DNA of 16,370 nucleotides, taken from assembly GCA_019118905.1 (NCBI GenBank), contig DWYA01000094.1:1-16370 (forward strand), read 5' to 3'. The translations under genes and the position numbers were made by a program. The DNA comes from Ruthenibacterium avium (lineage in GTDB: Bacteria > Bacillota > Clostridia > Oscillospirales > Ruminococcaceae). Numbering within the stretch: position 1 is the stretch's first letter; each line of letters opens with the position of its first letter. A model generated the notes under the pieces. It was not told the origin of the DNA. It worked only from the letters and a program-made list of their open reading frames with translations, and did not search any database. Below, piece after piece: positions 1 to 7,327 of the stretch.

Positions 1-239
1 CGTCTCATTGGTTGGCAAGAACTGATACAAAATATCGGAAATATAATCTGATTGACTTTGAACTTGAGATTATTGATTCGATTTTAGAAAAAGAGCTGCG
101 TTATGAGCAAATAAAAGATGATATTATCAAGTCTCGTTTTCAACAGACAATGACACTGTTAGAGGAAAAGGAAGCCGCGATGCTTCCTGGTGGAAAGGAA
201 TCTACGGAAAAAGAAATGGCTGCTATAGCAGAGAAATAG
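1..239 (+). CDS. C-terminal end of an unrecognised protein (5' end outside window)
   Basis: The frame is open from the first bases of the window to TAG at 237-239, so this is most likely the tail of a longer gene. A TTG at 12 could start a 75-residue peptide, but no ribosome site can be seen because the window begins there. The visible residues are rich in Glu, Lys and Ile (for example DFELEIIDSILEKEL) and look largely helical, possibly coiled-coil, ending in a low-complexity charged tail. I recognise no domain or family. The stretch is clearly more AT-rich than the genes to the right and is followed by its own terminator, so it appears to be a transcription unit unrelated to the carbohydrate locus. 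It could be the edge of a neighbouring gene block or of an acquired element; the sequence does not decide. Confidence 0.5.
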   Translation, partial: SHWLARTDTKYRKYNLIDFELEIIDSILEKELRYEQIKDDIIKSRFQQTMTLLEEKEAAMLPGGKESTEKEMAAIAEK

Positions 240-313
240 AACGATAAGAAGTTTCTTTAACAAGAAGTTATATTCCTTATTGATATCATTTAATTTATCA
301 TGTTATATAGATA

Positions 314-374
314 ATTCCCCCTTGGTATCCTGAAGTTGTTAGGTTGTATCAAGGGGGAATGTTATTTGTTTTTT
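314..374 (+). terminator. Rho-independent terminator after the left-edge gene
   Basis: An 11-bp perfect stem (ATTCCCCCTTG at 314-324 with CAAGGGGGAAT at 350-360) closes a 25-nt loop that can form a small inner CCT/AGG pairing. It is followed by T-rich sequence ending in TTTTTT at about 369-374. The T-tract lies on the plus-strand side, so it fits the plus-strand gene ending at 239. The minus-strand operon also ends here (stop at 386). The hairpin would form in that transcript too, but without a clear U-tract. Bases 240-313 hold nothing else I can identify. Confidence 0.8.
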
Positions 375-385
375 ATGCTTAAGGC

Positions 386-1891
386 CTATTTTTTCGCGTC
401 GTACAGCTTTTTGCTGCGCACCGCCTGCACCATAGGCAAACCGGTGTCATAGTCCAGCTGGCGCGGTTCATACTCCTCGTTTTCCCGCTGGCGGGTGAAG
501 GCGTCGTTTTCCCAAGTGGCAATCTTATCCTTGCGCCAAGGACGTACCGCCCACTGATAGCCGCGGTAAGCATCTCGGGTATCGTTCATATGAGCCAGCA
601 AAGCGTCGTGGAGCCGGTCGCGCACATCGGCGGTGCTGGGGCAGTCGATGAGGTTTTCCACCTCGTCGGGGTCGGTTTGCATATCATACAGCTCGTCCGT
701 ATCGCAAAGATGCACCACCAGCTTATAGCGTCCGTCCGTAACGCCGCGCATCATTTGCAGACCGCCGAAGCCGTCGTGATCGACCTCATAGCGGGTGAAC
801 TCGGTGTATACATAGTCGTTTACCCGCAGCGTGGTATCATGGAACTGTGCCAGCATACTGTTTCCTTCCAGCAAGCGGGGGAGCGGCAGTCCCATATATT
901 CCATAATGGTAGGTACGATATCAATATGGGAGGCAGGTGCTGTCACTACCTTACCTGTTTCGCCGCCGCGGACAATCAGCGGAATATTGGCGACCTCTTT
1001 ATACATGGCGGCGTTTTTCATTTGCAGCCGGTGATTCCCCAGCATATCGCCGTGGTCGGAGGTGAACATCACGATAGCGTCGGGGAAATCGCGGTCAATT
1101 ATTTCCATAACGCGGCCTACCTGATAATCCATAAAGCTGTTGCAGCCCAAAAACAGTGCCAAACCGCCGCCCTCTGTGCGCAGAGATTCCGGCGCGGCGT
1201 CGATGTCTTTTCCAGCCCAAAGCTGCTGCATCAACGGCTTGCGGCGCAAATCGTCGGCGTAGTTTTTGCTCTGCGGCATTCGAGTATGCTCATACATCGT
1301 GTTGAAAGGCGGCGGGCAAATGCAGGGGCCGTGGGGTTCGTCATACGAGATGGTGAGGAAGAAATCGGTATCCTTATTATTTTCTAAAAAGCGAATGGCG
1401 CGGTCGGTGCAGCGGTGTGCATACGTTTTGTCCTCTGTCCAGTCGGGGTCAAAAGAGGTGGCGCTTTTGCGGCTGCGCTGTTTGTCCTCATCAGACAGCT
1501 CCTCCAGATAGCATTTCATGTCATACCAGTAATCCGGGTCAAAGCCTTCGGGGCAGCGGCCATTGCCAAAATAATCGCCGCCGTCTAAATGCCATTTGCC
1601 CACATAACCGCAGTGAATCCCGTTGTCGGAAAGGCGCTGGCCGATGGTCTTGACATTATCGCCCAAGGGCAGAGAGTTGGCGACCACGCCGTTGGAATGG
1701 GGAAACACGCCGGTAAAAATGGCACTGCGGGCCGGGCCGCACACCGGCTGACAGCTGTAAGCGTTGTCGTAACGAATGCCTTGGGCACATAGACGGTCGA
1801 TATTGGGTGTGTGCATTTCGGCATTGCCATAGCAGCCCAGCATATCTTTGCGCACGGTATCGGCCATGATAAGAATGAATTGCTTATGCAT
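386..1891 (-). CDS. Family S1 sulfatase, FGly (Cys) type, predicted cytosolic
   Basis: A 501-residue protein of the alkaline phosphatase/arylsulfatase superfamily that should hydrolyse a sulfate ester on a sugar. Visible active-site elements: the metal ligand D11 in IMADTVRKDMLGCYG; the formylglycine motif CGPARSAIFTG with C51 and R55; GKWHL with K99 and H101; H187 in DEPHGPC; and SDHGDMLGNH with D279 and H280, followed by K292. FGly is made from Cys by a maturase, in anaerobes usually the radical-SAM enzyme anSME, which is not in this window. There is no signal peptide: the chain starts directly with the first core strand. The start ATG is preceded by AGGAGG (1898-1903 on the plus strand). 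It is the last gene of the minus-strand operon, 44 nt after the heparinase II-like gene, which suggests desulfation of uronic-acid oligosaccharides. The sulfated position and subfamily cannot be read from sequence alone. Confidence 0.93.
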   Translation of the reverse strand: MHKQFILIMADTVRKDMLGCYGNAEMHTPNIDRLCAQGIRYDNAYSCQPVCGPARSAIFTGVFPHSNGVVANSLPLGDNVKTIGQRLSDNGIHCGYVGKWHLDGGDYFGNGRCPEGFDPDYWYDMKCYLEELSDEDKQRSRKSATSFDPDWTEDKTYAHRCTDRAIRFLENNKDTDFFLTISYDEPHGPCICPPPFNTMYEHTRMPQSKNYADDLRRKPLMQQLWAGKDIDAAPESLRTEGGGLALFLGCNSFMDYQVGRVMEIIDRDFPDAIVMFTSDHGDMLGNHRLQMKNAAMYKEVANIPLIVRGGETGKVVTAPASHIDIVPTIMEYMGLPLPRLLEGNSMLAQFHDTTLRVNDYVYTEFTRYEVDHDGFGGLQMMRGVTDGRYKLVVHLCDTDELYDMQTDPDEVENLIDCPSTADVRDRLHDALLAHMNDTRDAYRGYQWAVRPWRKDKIATWENDAFTRQRENEEYEPRQLDYDTGLPMVQAVRSKKLYDAKK

Positions 1892-1897
1892 ACAAAT

Positions 1898-1903
1898 CCT
1901 CCT
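1898..1903 (-). promoter_or_regulatory. Ribosome binding site of the minus-strand sulfatase
   Basis: The minus strand reads AGGAGG six bases before the ATG at 1891. It is in the 44-nt gap after the heparinase II-like gene, so the sulfatase is translated independently rather than by strict coupling. Confidence 0.8.
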
Positions 1904-1935
1904 TTTATGTTTGGGATGATGAGAAAAGCGGAAGA

Positions 1936-3708
1936 TTACATTCCGCGAATGACAAAAGTGTAATCATGGCGCAGCGTTTCGGCAGAGTCCAAATGCAGCA
2001 GATAGGCTGTGGTTTCGGCGCCGGTATTATGTGCCAAATACGTTTCTGTACACAAACGAGGCGTAAGGCAGGCGGGGAAAACCAGCTCTAATTGGGCGTG
2101 AGGAGAGGTGAAAACGGCGCGTCCGTCTTTTAACGAAATGGGATAAGGGCTGACAAACACTTCGGTGCAGCGTTCCGGGCTGGAGAAATCTAGGGTATCC
2201 CGCACGATAATTTGTTGGACGTGGACATCGTGGCAGATACTGCGATGGTAACGATTGAGGCTCGGACACTCGTAACAGCCGGACAGCTCCATGGAAAGCT
2301 TGTCTTGTTCGCCGTATTCCGCCACGACATCGCGCGCGCGGTAGGCATTGCCGGGGGATTGCTGACACCCTGCGGGCATGGCTACATTGTGGCTGCGTGA
2401 AGCATGGATAAAACGCTCATACCGCAGCGGGCCAAAAGATTGGGCGTCGTAAACACAAGCGCCGAAGTCACAAAGCAGCTGTTCGCCCTCGCGGCAAACG
2501 AGGAAGGAACCGCAGTCGTTGTGGTTGTGGCTTTCCCCGTTGCTGCCTGCTTTTGCAGCCAAACAAAGTGAGGGAGAGGTGGAAAGAAGCCACTGTGCGT
2601 CCGAAAGCCATACACTGCGCCGAGACGGCAAACCAAAGCGGGCGTTGGGACGATACCAAACGAAATCCCGCAGCCCTAAACAAAAGCGGTAGCAGCTGTC
2701 GCGAAGAAGGTCGTCGGCACAGGCAGGGGAGGGGATAGCGCATTCTGGGTAAATTTCTTGCAGCCGACAGGAAAGCCCCATGCGAAAACCGCCGGTCATG
2801 CTGCCGTCGGCAAAGCTGACAGTGCATCCCTCCGACAGAAAGTAGTGCTGCTGGCACAAAGCAATCGCCTTCACCTTGGGAATGTGAAATAGATTGCACA
2901 CGCCTCCGGTGCGATGCAGCAGCAAATCGGCAAAACAAGTGAAAAAGCCAAAGCCATACGTCCAGTAGCCAACGCCTTCCGTACACACGCCATCCTCTCC
3001 AAAACTGTCGAGATAGGTTTGCATGGTGGACAGACAGCGAGACAAAATTTCCGCCAGCCGGGCGCGGTCGGCAACGAGGTGAATGGCGGTTCCGCCTATG
3101 GCGCCTGCACAGACGGCGCACCAGTTATTGTGCATGGATTCAAAGCGGTGAATTTGCTCGGCGCGGCAGAAGGGCGTCAAAATCCGGCGCTCAATCTGAG
3201 CCTGCACCTGTGCCTTTACGGTTTCATCGAGTAAATCACCGCATACAACCAGTGTTTCGGCCAAGGCAAAACCGGTTTCACAGGCGAAAAGGTCTAAACA
3301 TGTTTCCCACGCATCAAACGGCAAAGGCTGTTCATCTACATCCAGGAAATGTGCCGGAATGCACCAGAACGGCTCCGCGCAGATTGCCCATACAATATCT
3401 TGCAGCGCTGTTTTCCATCGGGAATCCGGCTCTAAGCCGCACAGCAGGGCGAATGTCAGCAGCCGTCCCCGGCGCTCAAAGTAAGGGCGCTGAAACCGGA
3501 TGCGGTCGCCGCTGCGGGCATATTCAGCGAATAGCTGATAGCTCAGTTCGGGAATGGGCTGGCCGAGCCATTCCTCGCCTTGGCGGCGAAGTGCGTCCAG
3601 CTGCGTTTGACCCCATGTTGTTTGCGTAAGTTCACTGAGGGAAGGAAGCTCCAGCCGATACACTTGAGGCGAAGCCAGCGCTTCAAATAAGCTTGCTTTA
3701 CTCCACAT
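1936..3708 (-). CDS. Heparinase II/III-like polysaccharide or oligosaccharide lyase
   Basis: A 590-residue protein with the layout of the heparinase II/III superfamily: an N-terminal alpha/alpha toroid (about 1-340) followed by a beta-sandwich region. Such enzymes cleave bonds next to uronic acids by beta-elimination, leaving a 4,5-unsaturated uronyl end. Catalytic-type motifs are visible: MHNNWC (N194, N195), EDGVCTEGVGYWTYG (Y248 as likely catalytic Tyr), SNGESHNHNDCGSF (H394, H396, D398) and RSHNVAM (H440, N441). The family could be PL21, PL15 or an unclassified relative, so the substrate is open. There is no signal peptide, so it is predicted cytosolic. It has about 32 cysteines, roughly 5 percent, which is unusually many. 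Its ATG lies one base after the regulator's TGA, and its ribosome site (AGGAGA) sits inside the regulator's last codons, indicating translational coupling. The sulfatase gene follows it. Confidence 0.88.
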   Translation of the reverse strand: MWSKASLFEALASPQVYRLELPSLSELTQTTWGQTQLDALRRQGEEWLGQPIPELSYQLFAEYARSGDRIRFQRPYFERRGRLLTFALLCGLEPDSRWKTALQDIVWAICAEPFWCIPAHFLDVDEQPLPFDAWETCLDLFACETGFALAETLVVCGDLLDETVKAQVQAQIERRILTPFCRAEQIHRFESMHNNWCAVCAGAIGGTAIHLVADRARLAEILSRCLSTMQTYLDSFGEDGVCTEGVGYWTYGFGFFTCFADLLLHRTGGVCNLFHIPKVKAIALCQQHYFLSEGCTVSFADGSMTGGFRMGLSCRLQEIYPECAIPSPACADDLLRDSCYRFCLGLRDFVWYRPNARFGLPSRRSVWLSDAQWLLSTSPSLCLAAKAGSNGESHNHNDCGSFLVCREGEQLLCDFGACVYDAQSFGPLRYERFIHASRSHNVAMPAGCQQSPGNAYRARDVVAEYGEQDKLSMELSGCYECPSLNRYHRSICHDVHVQQIIVRDTLDFSSPERCTEVFVSPYPISLKDGRAVFTSPHAQLELVFPACLTPRLCTETYLAHNTGAETTAYLLHLDSAETLRHDYTFVIRGM

Positions 3709-3709
3709 A

Positions 3710-5302
3710 TCACGCTCTCCTGATCTTCTTTTGATATCCGGTGGGTGTCATACCGATATGCCTTTTGAACACTTGGGAAAAATAATAGGCGTTTTCAAAA
3801 CTGAGCATATCGGAGATTTCATAAATGCGGTAGCGGCCCTCTTGAATCAGTTCACAGGCACGTTCCATTTTTACATGGTTGATATAGTCGGAAAAATTTT
3901 GATTGTACATTTTCTTGAAAAGGGCTGATAAATAGCCCGGAGAGATGCAGACGTGCTCGGCGACATCTTGCAGCATAATGCGTTTTTCCACATTGTCCAG
4001 CACATACTGTTTGGCCTTTTCGATGAGCTCCTGCTTGCCGGAGGCGTATTGTTCCAGCTGGGCGGCCAGTTCGTTTTTCAGCAAAGTCAGCCAGTGTACC
4101 GCTTGGCTGCGCCGCAGCAGCTGTACTTGCTCCCAATAATGGCACAGGGGAATTTCGCTGTCGGCATTCATCGCCCCGCTCACCGCCGCGCAAATCTCGC
4201 CGCAAAGCCACTCGGCCTGACTTTTTTCATGCACGGTTTCACAAATTTTGCTCTCGGCTCGTTCCAGCAGCTGGCAGACCCCGGCGGGGTTTTTGCTTCG
4301 CAGTTCCGCGCAGAGCCGCCCGCCGAACCCTAAAAGATTCAGCGGCTGAAAAGAAACCGGCTGAAACTCCCGAAAGAAAACGCCCTCGATTTCCAAATAG
4401 CCGTATTCTTGCAGCAATACGAGCTGCCGACGGCATTCTGTGAGAGATTCGGGGCAAGTAAAGAAGCCGGTCGCCATCACCCGCAGCTGCGTTTGGGTGA
4501 TGGTGGCGCTGGCACTTTGCGCTTTGGCTGAAAACTGCACCATTCTTTGTTCCCATTCCTCTGCCGGCAGCCCCCAGCACAGCAAAAACAGCTGTTGGCT
4601 CAACTTGTTGGGGCAAAACAGTAAGTGATGCGGAAATAGGTTATCGGCCAGTTTGTTGAGCATATCCATTTCCCAGTCGGCCAAACGGCGCGTTTCGGCA
4701 AGGTCGGCCTCCCCGGACTTCGTATGGGAAAAGTCCAGCGGAATGTGCGCCATGCCCCAGCCCTGCGTGATGCCGTGACGCTGCAAAACAGCGCTGGTTT
4801 CTTTTAAATCGCCGTCCTTGGAGTCGATTGCGTGGGTCAAACGGCGCACGGCTATTTGCAGAGTGCGCTGTTCCTCCTCGCGTAAATAAGAATCCACCAG
4901 CTCCACACGAGTGAGCTTGGTGCGTTTATCGCGTTCTTCACAGGCGCGGGCAAGGCTGGCCTCCAAAGTTTCAGCGGTGAGGTGGCTTTTCAGCAGGTAG
5001 TCCACCGCTTTAAAGCGCAGAGATTCCTGCGCAAGGTGAAAATCCGGATGATTGGTGAGCATGATGAACACGGTGTCGGGGCTTTCCTCGGCGGCAATGG
5101 CCAGCAGCTCGGTGCCGGAGATCACCGGCATAGAAATGTCACAAATCACAATGTCGGGTTCCAAAGTGCGGATTTTTTCCAGCGCCAGTTTTCCGTTGCG
5201 GACGGTGTCCACAATCTGGCAGTGGTTCTTTTCCCAGTCGATAAGATATTTGATTCCAGACAGGATGATGGGCTCATCGTCCACCAAAAGCACCTGATAC
5301 AT
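3710..5302 (-). CDS. YesN-like response regulator with AraC-type DNA-binding domain
   Basis: A 530-residue response regulator. Residues 1-120 are a receiver domain: acidic pocket VDDEP (D8, D9), phospho-acceptor D55 in IVICDISMP, T83 in MLTNHPD and K105 in YLLKSHL. A long middle region (about 120-425) of unrecognised fold is typical of YesN-type regulators. The last hundred residues form the AraC/XylS double helix-turn-helix (LQDVAEHVCISPGYLSALFK, then ISDMLSFENAYYFSQVFKR, MTPTGYQ). The chosen start is the ATG at 5302, because AAGGAGGA lies 8 nt upstream and overlaps the end of the kinase gene; an upstream in-frame ATG at 5332 has no such site. Four nt separate it from the kinase stop. It probably accepts phosphate from that kinase and activates the divergent carbohydrate operons. 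Confidence 0.93.
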   Translation of the reverse strand: MYQVLLVDDEPIILSGIKYLIDWEKNHCQIVDTVRNGKLALEKIRTLEPDIVICDISMPVISGTELLAIAAEESPDTVFIMLTNHPDFHLAQESLRFKAVDYLLKSHLTAETLEASLARACEERDKRTKLTRVELVDSYLREEEQRTLQIAVRRLTHAIDSKDGDLKETSAVLQRHGITQGWGMAHIPLDFSHTKSGEADLAETRRLADWEMDMLNKLADNLFPHHLLFCPNKLSQQLFLLCWGLPAEEWEQRMVQFSAKAQSASATITQTQLRVMATGFFTCPESLTECRRQLVLLQEYGYLEIEGVFFREFQPVSFQPLNLLGFGGRLCAELRSKNPAGVCQLLERAESKICETVHEKSQAEWLCGEICAAVSGAMNADSEIPLCHYWEQVQLLRRSQAVHWLTLLKNELAAQLEQYASGKQELIEKAKQYVLDNVEKRIMLQDVAEHVCISPGYLSALFKKMYNQNFSDYINHVKMERACELIQEGRYRIYEISDMLSFENAYYFSQVFKRHIGMTPTGYQKKIRRA

Positions 5303-5306
5303 ACAG

Positions 5307-7034
5307 TCATTCCTCCTTGGGGATATGGACACTCACCCGTGTGTATTTGCCCAGTTCGCTTTCTACGGTCAGGCCATAGTTTTTGCCGTAGGTCAGCTGT
5401 AAGCGCTGATGCACATTGGCCACGCCCATGCCGTTGAGCGAAGAACGGTTTTTCTTGTGGTGAGCAGTGAGCAGGGTATCCAGCTTTTCGGGCGGGATTC
5501 CCGCGCCGTCGTCCGTCACCGTCAGCACCAGATCGTCGCCTTCTAAATGGCCGGAAAGGGTAATCGTGCCGCACTCGCCGGTCGGCTCGATGCCGTGGAA
5601 GATGGCATTTTCCACCAAAGGCTGAAGCGTGAGCTTGATAATGCGCAGATCGAGCAGTTCGGCGGGGATTTCATTGACAAAGGTGAAAGTTTCCACATAG
5701 CGCACGTTTTGAATGGCAATATAGTCGCCCAAAAGCGCCAGTTCTTCCCGCAGAGGGATTTTGTCTTGGGTGCCTTTGGCTAAGTTTTTGAGAAGGTTGA
5801 CAAGGCTGCTCACCGTATTGGCAATGCCGGGGCATTGCTGGATAACCGCCATCCAGCGGATGGTGTCCAAGGTATTATAAAGAAAATGCGGGTTGACTTG
5901 GCTTTGCAGCAGCTCAATCTCAATGTTTTTTCGCCGAACATACATTTCTTCCGTTTGGCGCAGCAAATGCTTGATGCTCATCGTCATTTCGTTGACGGTG
6001 TGCCCAATTTCGCCAAGCTCATCTTTGGAGCTTTCAATGGCGGGGTCAAACGAAAAGTCGTTTTTTGTAATGCGCCGAATGCGGTCGTTCAGCCGCCGCA
6101 CAGGCCGGGCAATATAAGCCGAAACAATCACCGTTAAGATGCCTCCCAGCAGCAGGCTGGTAATCAGCACCACAAAAAGCGTATACAAAAGGTGAACGCC
6201 GTTTTCTTCCAAAAGATCCACCCGATAACACGAGTAAAGCGACAGGCCCGCTAAAGATAAGGGGGCGTGATCAATTTGATACTCCGCCCCGCCGTAATAC
6301 GCAACGCCGTTGCTGTCCGGGGTTAGCTTGGAAAACTCCGGCAGTGTAGAGAGATAAGGGCTGACAATGTTGTTGTCTGAGTCGGTAAGAAAGATGTTGT
6401 AAGCCCCCACATAGGGCAAAAGAGCGTTATTCAACAGGTTCAGCTGCACTTCCATATAAATAAAGCGGCCGCCGGATTGCCCAAGCGTATTGGGAATGGG
6501 GCACAAAATAGCCAGCGTCGTATCGCCGCTTTGAATGGAAGGGGAAAGCGCCGCCAGATAGGGGGCATTAAAGTCCTCGCTGCACGCTTGCTGATACAAA
6601 GGAAGGGAGAGGATCGATGACACATCGCTGCTGGAACCGTTTTGCTGGGAACGGGCATGAATCATCAGCCCATCCTCGTTAAACGCAATCAGCTTGTCTA
6701 CATAGGAGGCAACCGAACATACCGTCAGATAGGAGTTGAGCTGTTCCTGCGCCTTTAATGTGGTCGAAGTGACCCTTTGACCCGAGCGGGCAGCCATCTC
6801 AACGGTACGGTCACTGGCACATAGAATGGCCAGCGACGTGATGCTGTCCATGTAGTCGTTCATCTGGGTTTGCAGCGACGTCAGATACATGCGCTGGATG
6901 CGGATGCTTTTTTCGTCAATAATTTTATTTAAGTAGGTAAAAAGGTAAAAGTTGCTGATCAGCGTCACTGTGGCGACGCAGAGCAGGGTAGAGGCAATCA
7001 GTCGAAATTTAATGCTGTGGAAATGCTTAAACAA
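5307..7034 (-). CDS. YesM-like membrane sensor histidine kinase
   Basis: A 575-residue membrane kinase, partner of the regulator next to it. Residues about 10-35 are the first membrane segment, about 36-280 an extracellular sensor region (Cache-like length and position), about 283-308 the second membrane segment, followed by a HAMP linker (IARPVRRLNDRIRRITKNDF). The kinase core carries VNPHFLYNTLDTIRW with H383 as phospho-acceptor (His_kinase family of LytS/YesM type), LVENAIFHG as the N-box and DDGAGIP as the G-box. I chose TTG at 7034 as start because AAGGAGG lies about 9 nt upstream and the -10 hexamer at 7083-7088 puts the transcript start near 7076. The ATG at 7094 would then lie upstream of the transcript. 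First gene of the minus-strand operon. Confidence 0.9.
   Translation of the reverse strand: MFKHFHSIKFRLIASTLLCVATVTLISNFYLFTYLNKIIDEKSIRIQRMYLTSLQTQMNDYMDSITSLAILCASDRTVEMAARSGQRVTSTTLKAQEQLNSYLTVCSVASYVDKLIAFNEDGLMIHARSQQNGSSSDVSSILSLPLYQQACSEDFNAPYLAALSPSIQSGDTTLAILCPIPNTLGQSGGRFIYMEVQLNLLNNALLPYVGAYNIFLTDSDNNIVSPYLSTLPEFSKLTPDSNGVAYYGGAEYQIDHAPLSLAGLSLYSCYRVDLLEENGVHLLYTLFVVLITSLLLGGILTVIVSAYIARPVRRLNDRIRRITKNDFSFDPAIESSKDELGEIGHTVNEMTMSIKHLLRQTEEMYVRRKNIEIELLQSQVNPHFLYNTLDTIRWMAVIQQCPGIANTVSSLVNLLKNLAKGTQDKIPLREELALLGDYIAIQNVRYVETFTFVNEIPAELLDLRIIKLTLQPLVENAIFHGIEPTGECGTITLSGHLEGDDLVLTVTDDGAGIPPEKLDTLLTAHHKKNRSSLNGMGVANVHQRLQLTYGKNYGLTVESELGKYTRVSVHIPKEE
5311..5318 (-). promoter_or_regulatory. 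Ribosome binding site that fixes the regulator start
   Basis: The minus strand reads AAGGAGGA within the last codons of the kinase gene, 8 nt before ATG 5302. This supports the inner ATG over the one at 5332 and shows kinase and regulator translation are coupled. Confidence 0.8.
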
Positions 7035-7041
7035 AATAAAA

Positions 7042-7050
7042 ATCCTCCTT
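7042..7050 (-). promoter_or_regulatory. Ribosome binding site for a TTG start of the kinase
   Basis: The minus strand reads AAAAGGAGGAT here, placing a consensus site about 9 nt before TTG at 7034. No ATG is suitably placed, so TTG (less likely the ATT next to it) is the best start codon. Confidence 0.7.
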
Positions 7051-7082
7051 TTAGCAAGGGGGCCAAAGCCGCATATACACTT

Positions 7083-7111
7083 ATTATATTGCACTATGCA
7101 TGAAAATTCAA
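7083..7111 (-). promoter_or_regulatory. Promoter of the kinase-regulator-lyase-sulfatase operon
   Basis: On the minus strand TTGAAT (7106-7111) and a perfect TATAAT (7083-7088) are separated by exactly 17 nt. The predicted transcript start is near 7076, leaving a leader of about 40 nt that contains the kinase ribosome site. The match to the housekeeping sigma consensus is good, so some basal expression is likely. Confidence 0.75.
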
Positions 7112-7136
7112 TTTGGACAAAGCGTATTGTGTGGAT

Positions 7137-7205
7137 ATTTAATAGTTGTTAAAATATTATTACTTTTTTGACGGATGTGTGAAAAACACATGAAAAATTT
7201 AATAG
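7137..7205. repeat. 9-bp direct repeat ATTTAATAG in the divergent control region
   Basis: ATTTAATAG occurs at 7137-7145 and again at 7197-7205, exactly 60 bp apart and in the same orientation, between the two divergent promoters. Paired direct repeats are the usual form of AraC-family operators, so these could be contacts for the YesN-like regulator. The region is AT-rich, so coincidence cannot be excluded. Confidence 0.35.
7175..7191. promoter_or_regulatory. Inverted repeat upstream of the transporter promoter, possible operator
   Basis: ATGTGT (7175-7180) and ACACAT (7186-7191) form a perfect 6-bp dyad around GAAAA. Overlapping it, TGAAAAA occurs twice in direct orientation (7180-7186 and 7191-7197), 11 bp apart, about one helical turn. 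The element lies about 34 bp upstream of the plus-strand -35, a typical activator position. Its role is inferred from position only. Confidence 0.35.
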
Positions 7206-7212
7206 AAAACTC

Positions 7213-7227
7213 GAATTTTTTAAATTC
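7213..7227. promoter_or_regulatory. Dyad overlapping the -35 of the transporter promoter
   Basis: GAATTT (7213-7218) and AAATTC (7222-7227) form a perfect dyad with a TTT centre; its right arm overlaps the plus-strand -35. A protein bound here would block or contact RNA polymerase. It is short and AT-rich, so it may be chance. Confidence 0.3.
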
Positions 7228-7253
7228 AATACCGAACGTCCTTTTGGTACAAT
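7225..7253 (+). promoter_or_regulatory. Promoter of the ABC transporter and enzyme operon
   Basis: TTCAAT (7225-7230), a 17-nt spacer and TACAAT (7248-7253) precede the binding-protein gene, with AT-rich DNA upstream. The -35 departs from consensus at the third base and lacks the G, which fits a promoter needing an activator. The predicted start is near 7260, giving a leader of about 68 nt. Confidence 0.65.
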
Positions 7254-7268
7254 AAGGGCAAAGGATGA

Positions 7269-7288
7269 GCAGGGAAACAACCCCCTGC
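7269..7288 (+). other. Leader hairpin in the transporter mRNA
   Basis: GCAGGG (7269-7274) pairs with CCCTGC (7283-7288) around an 8-nt loop, about ten bases after the predicted transcript start. No U-tract follows, so it is not a terminator. It may stabilise the 5' end of the mRNA. I do not recognise a riboswitch. Confidence 0.35.
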
Positions 7289-7313
7289 GAGGAAAAAGAA
7301 AATATGAAGGTAA

Positions 7314-7318
7314 AGGAG
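7314..7318 (+). promoter_or_regulatory. Ribosome binding site that fixes the binding-protein start
   Basis: AGGAG (in AAAGGAGAT) lies 9 nt before ATG 7328. The encoded protein then begins with a textbook lipoprotein signal, so upstream in-frame ATGs at 7265 and 7304 are rejected. Confidence 0.8.
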
Positions 7319-7327
7319 ATTTGTGAC

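Noticed and set aside
240..385. Attachment site or small RNA in the left intergenic gap
   Set aside because: Apart from the terminator hairpin there is no matching repeat elsewhere in the window and no promoter-like sequence that I could support.
590..1387. Plus-strand open frame inside the minus-strand sulfatase
   Set aside because: The sulfatase frame carries all catalytic motifs across this region; the opposite frame has no start signals or domain.
5303..5332. Longer regulator start at 5332
   Set aside because: It would add residues unlike a receiver domain and overlap the kinase; ATG 5302 has a consensus ribosome site and begins directly with the receiver strand.
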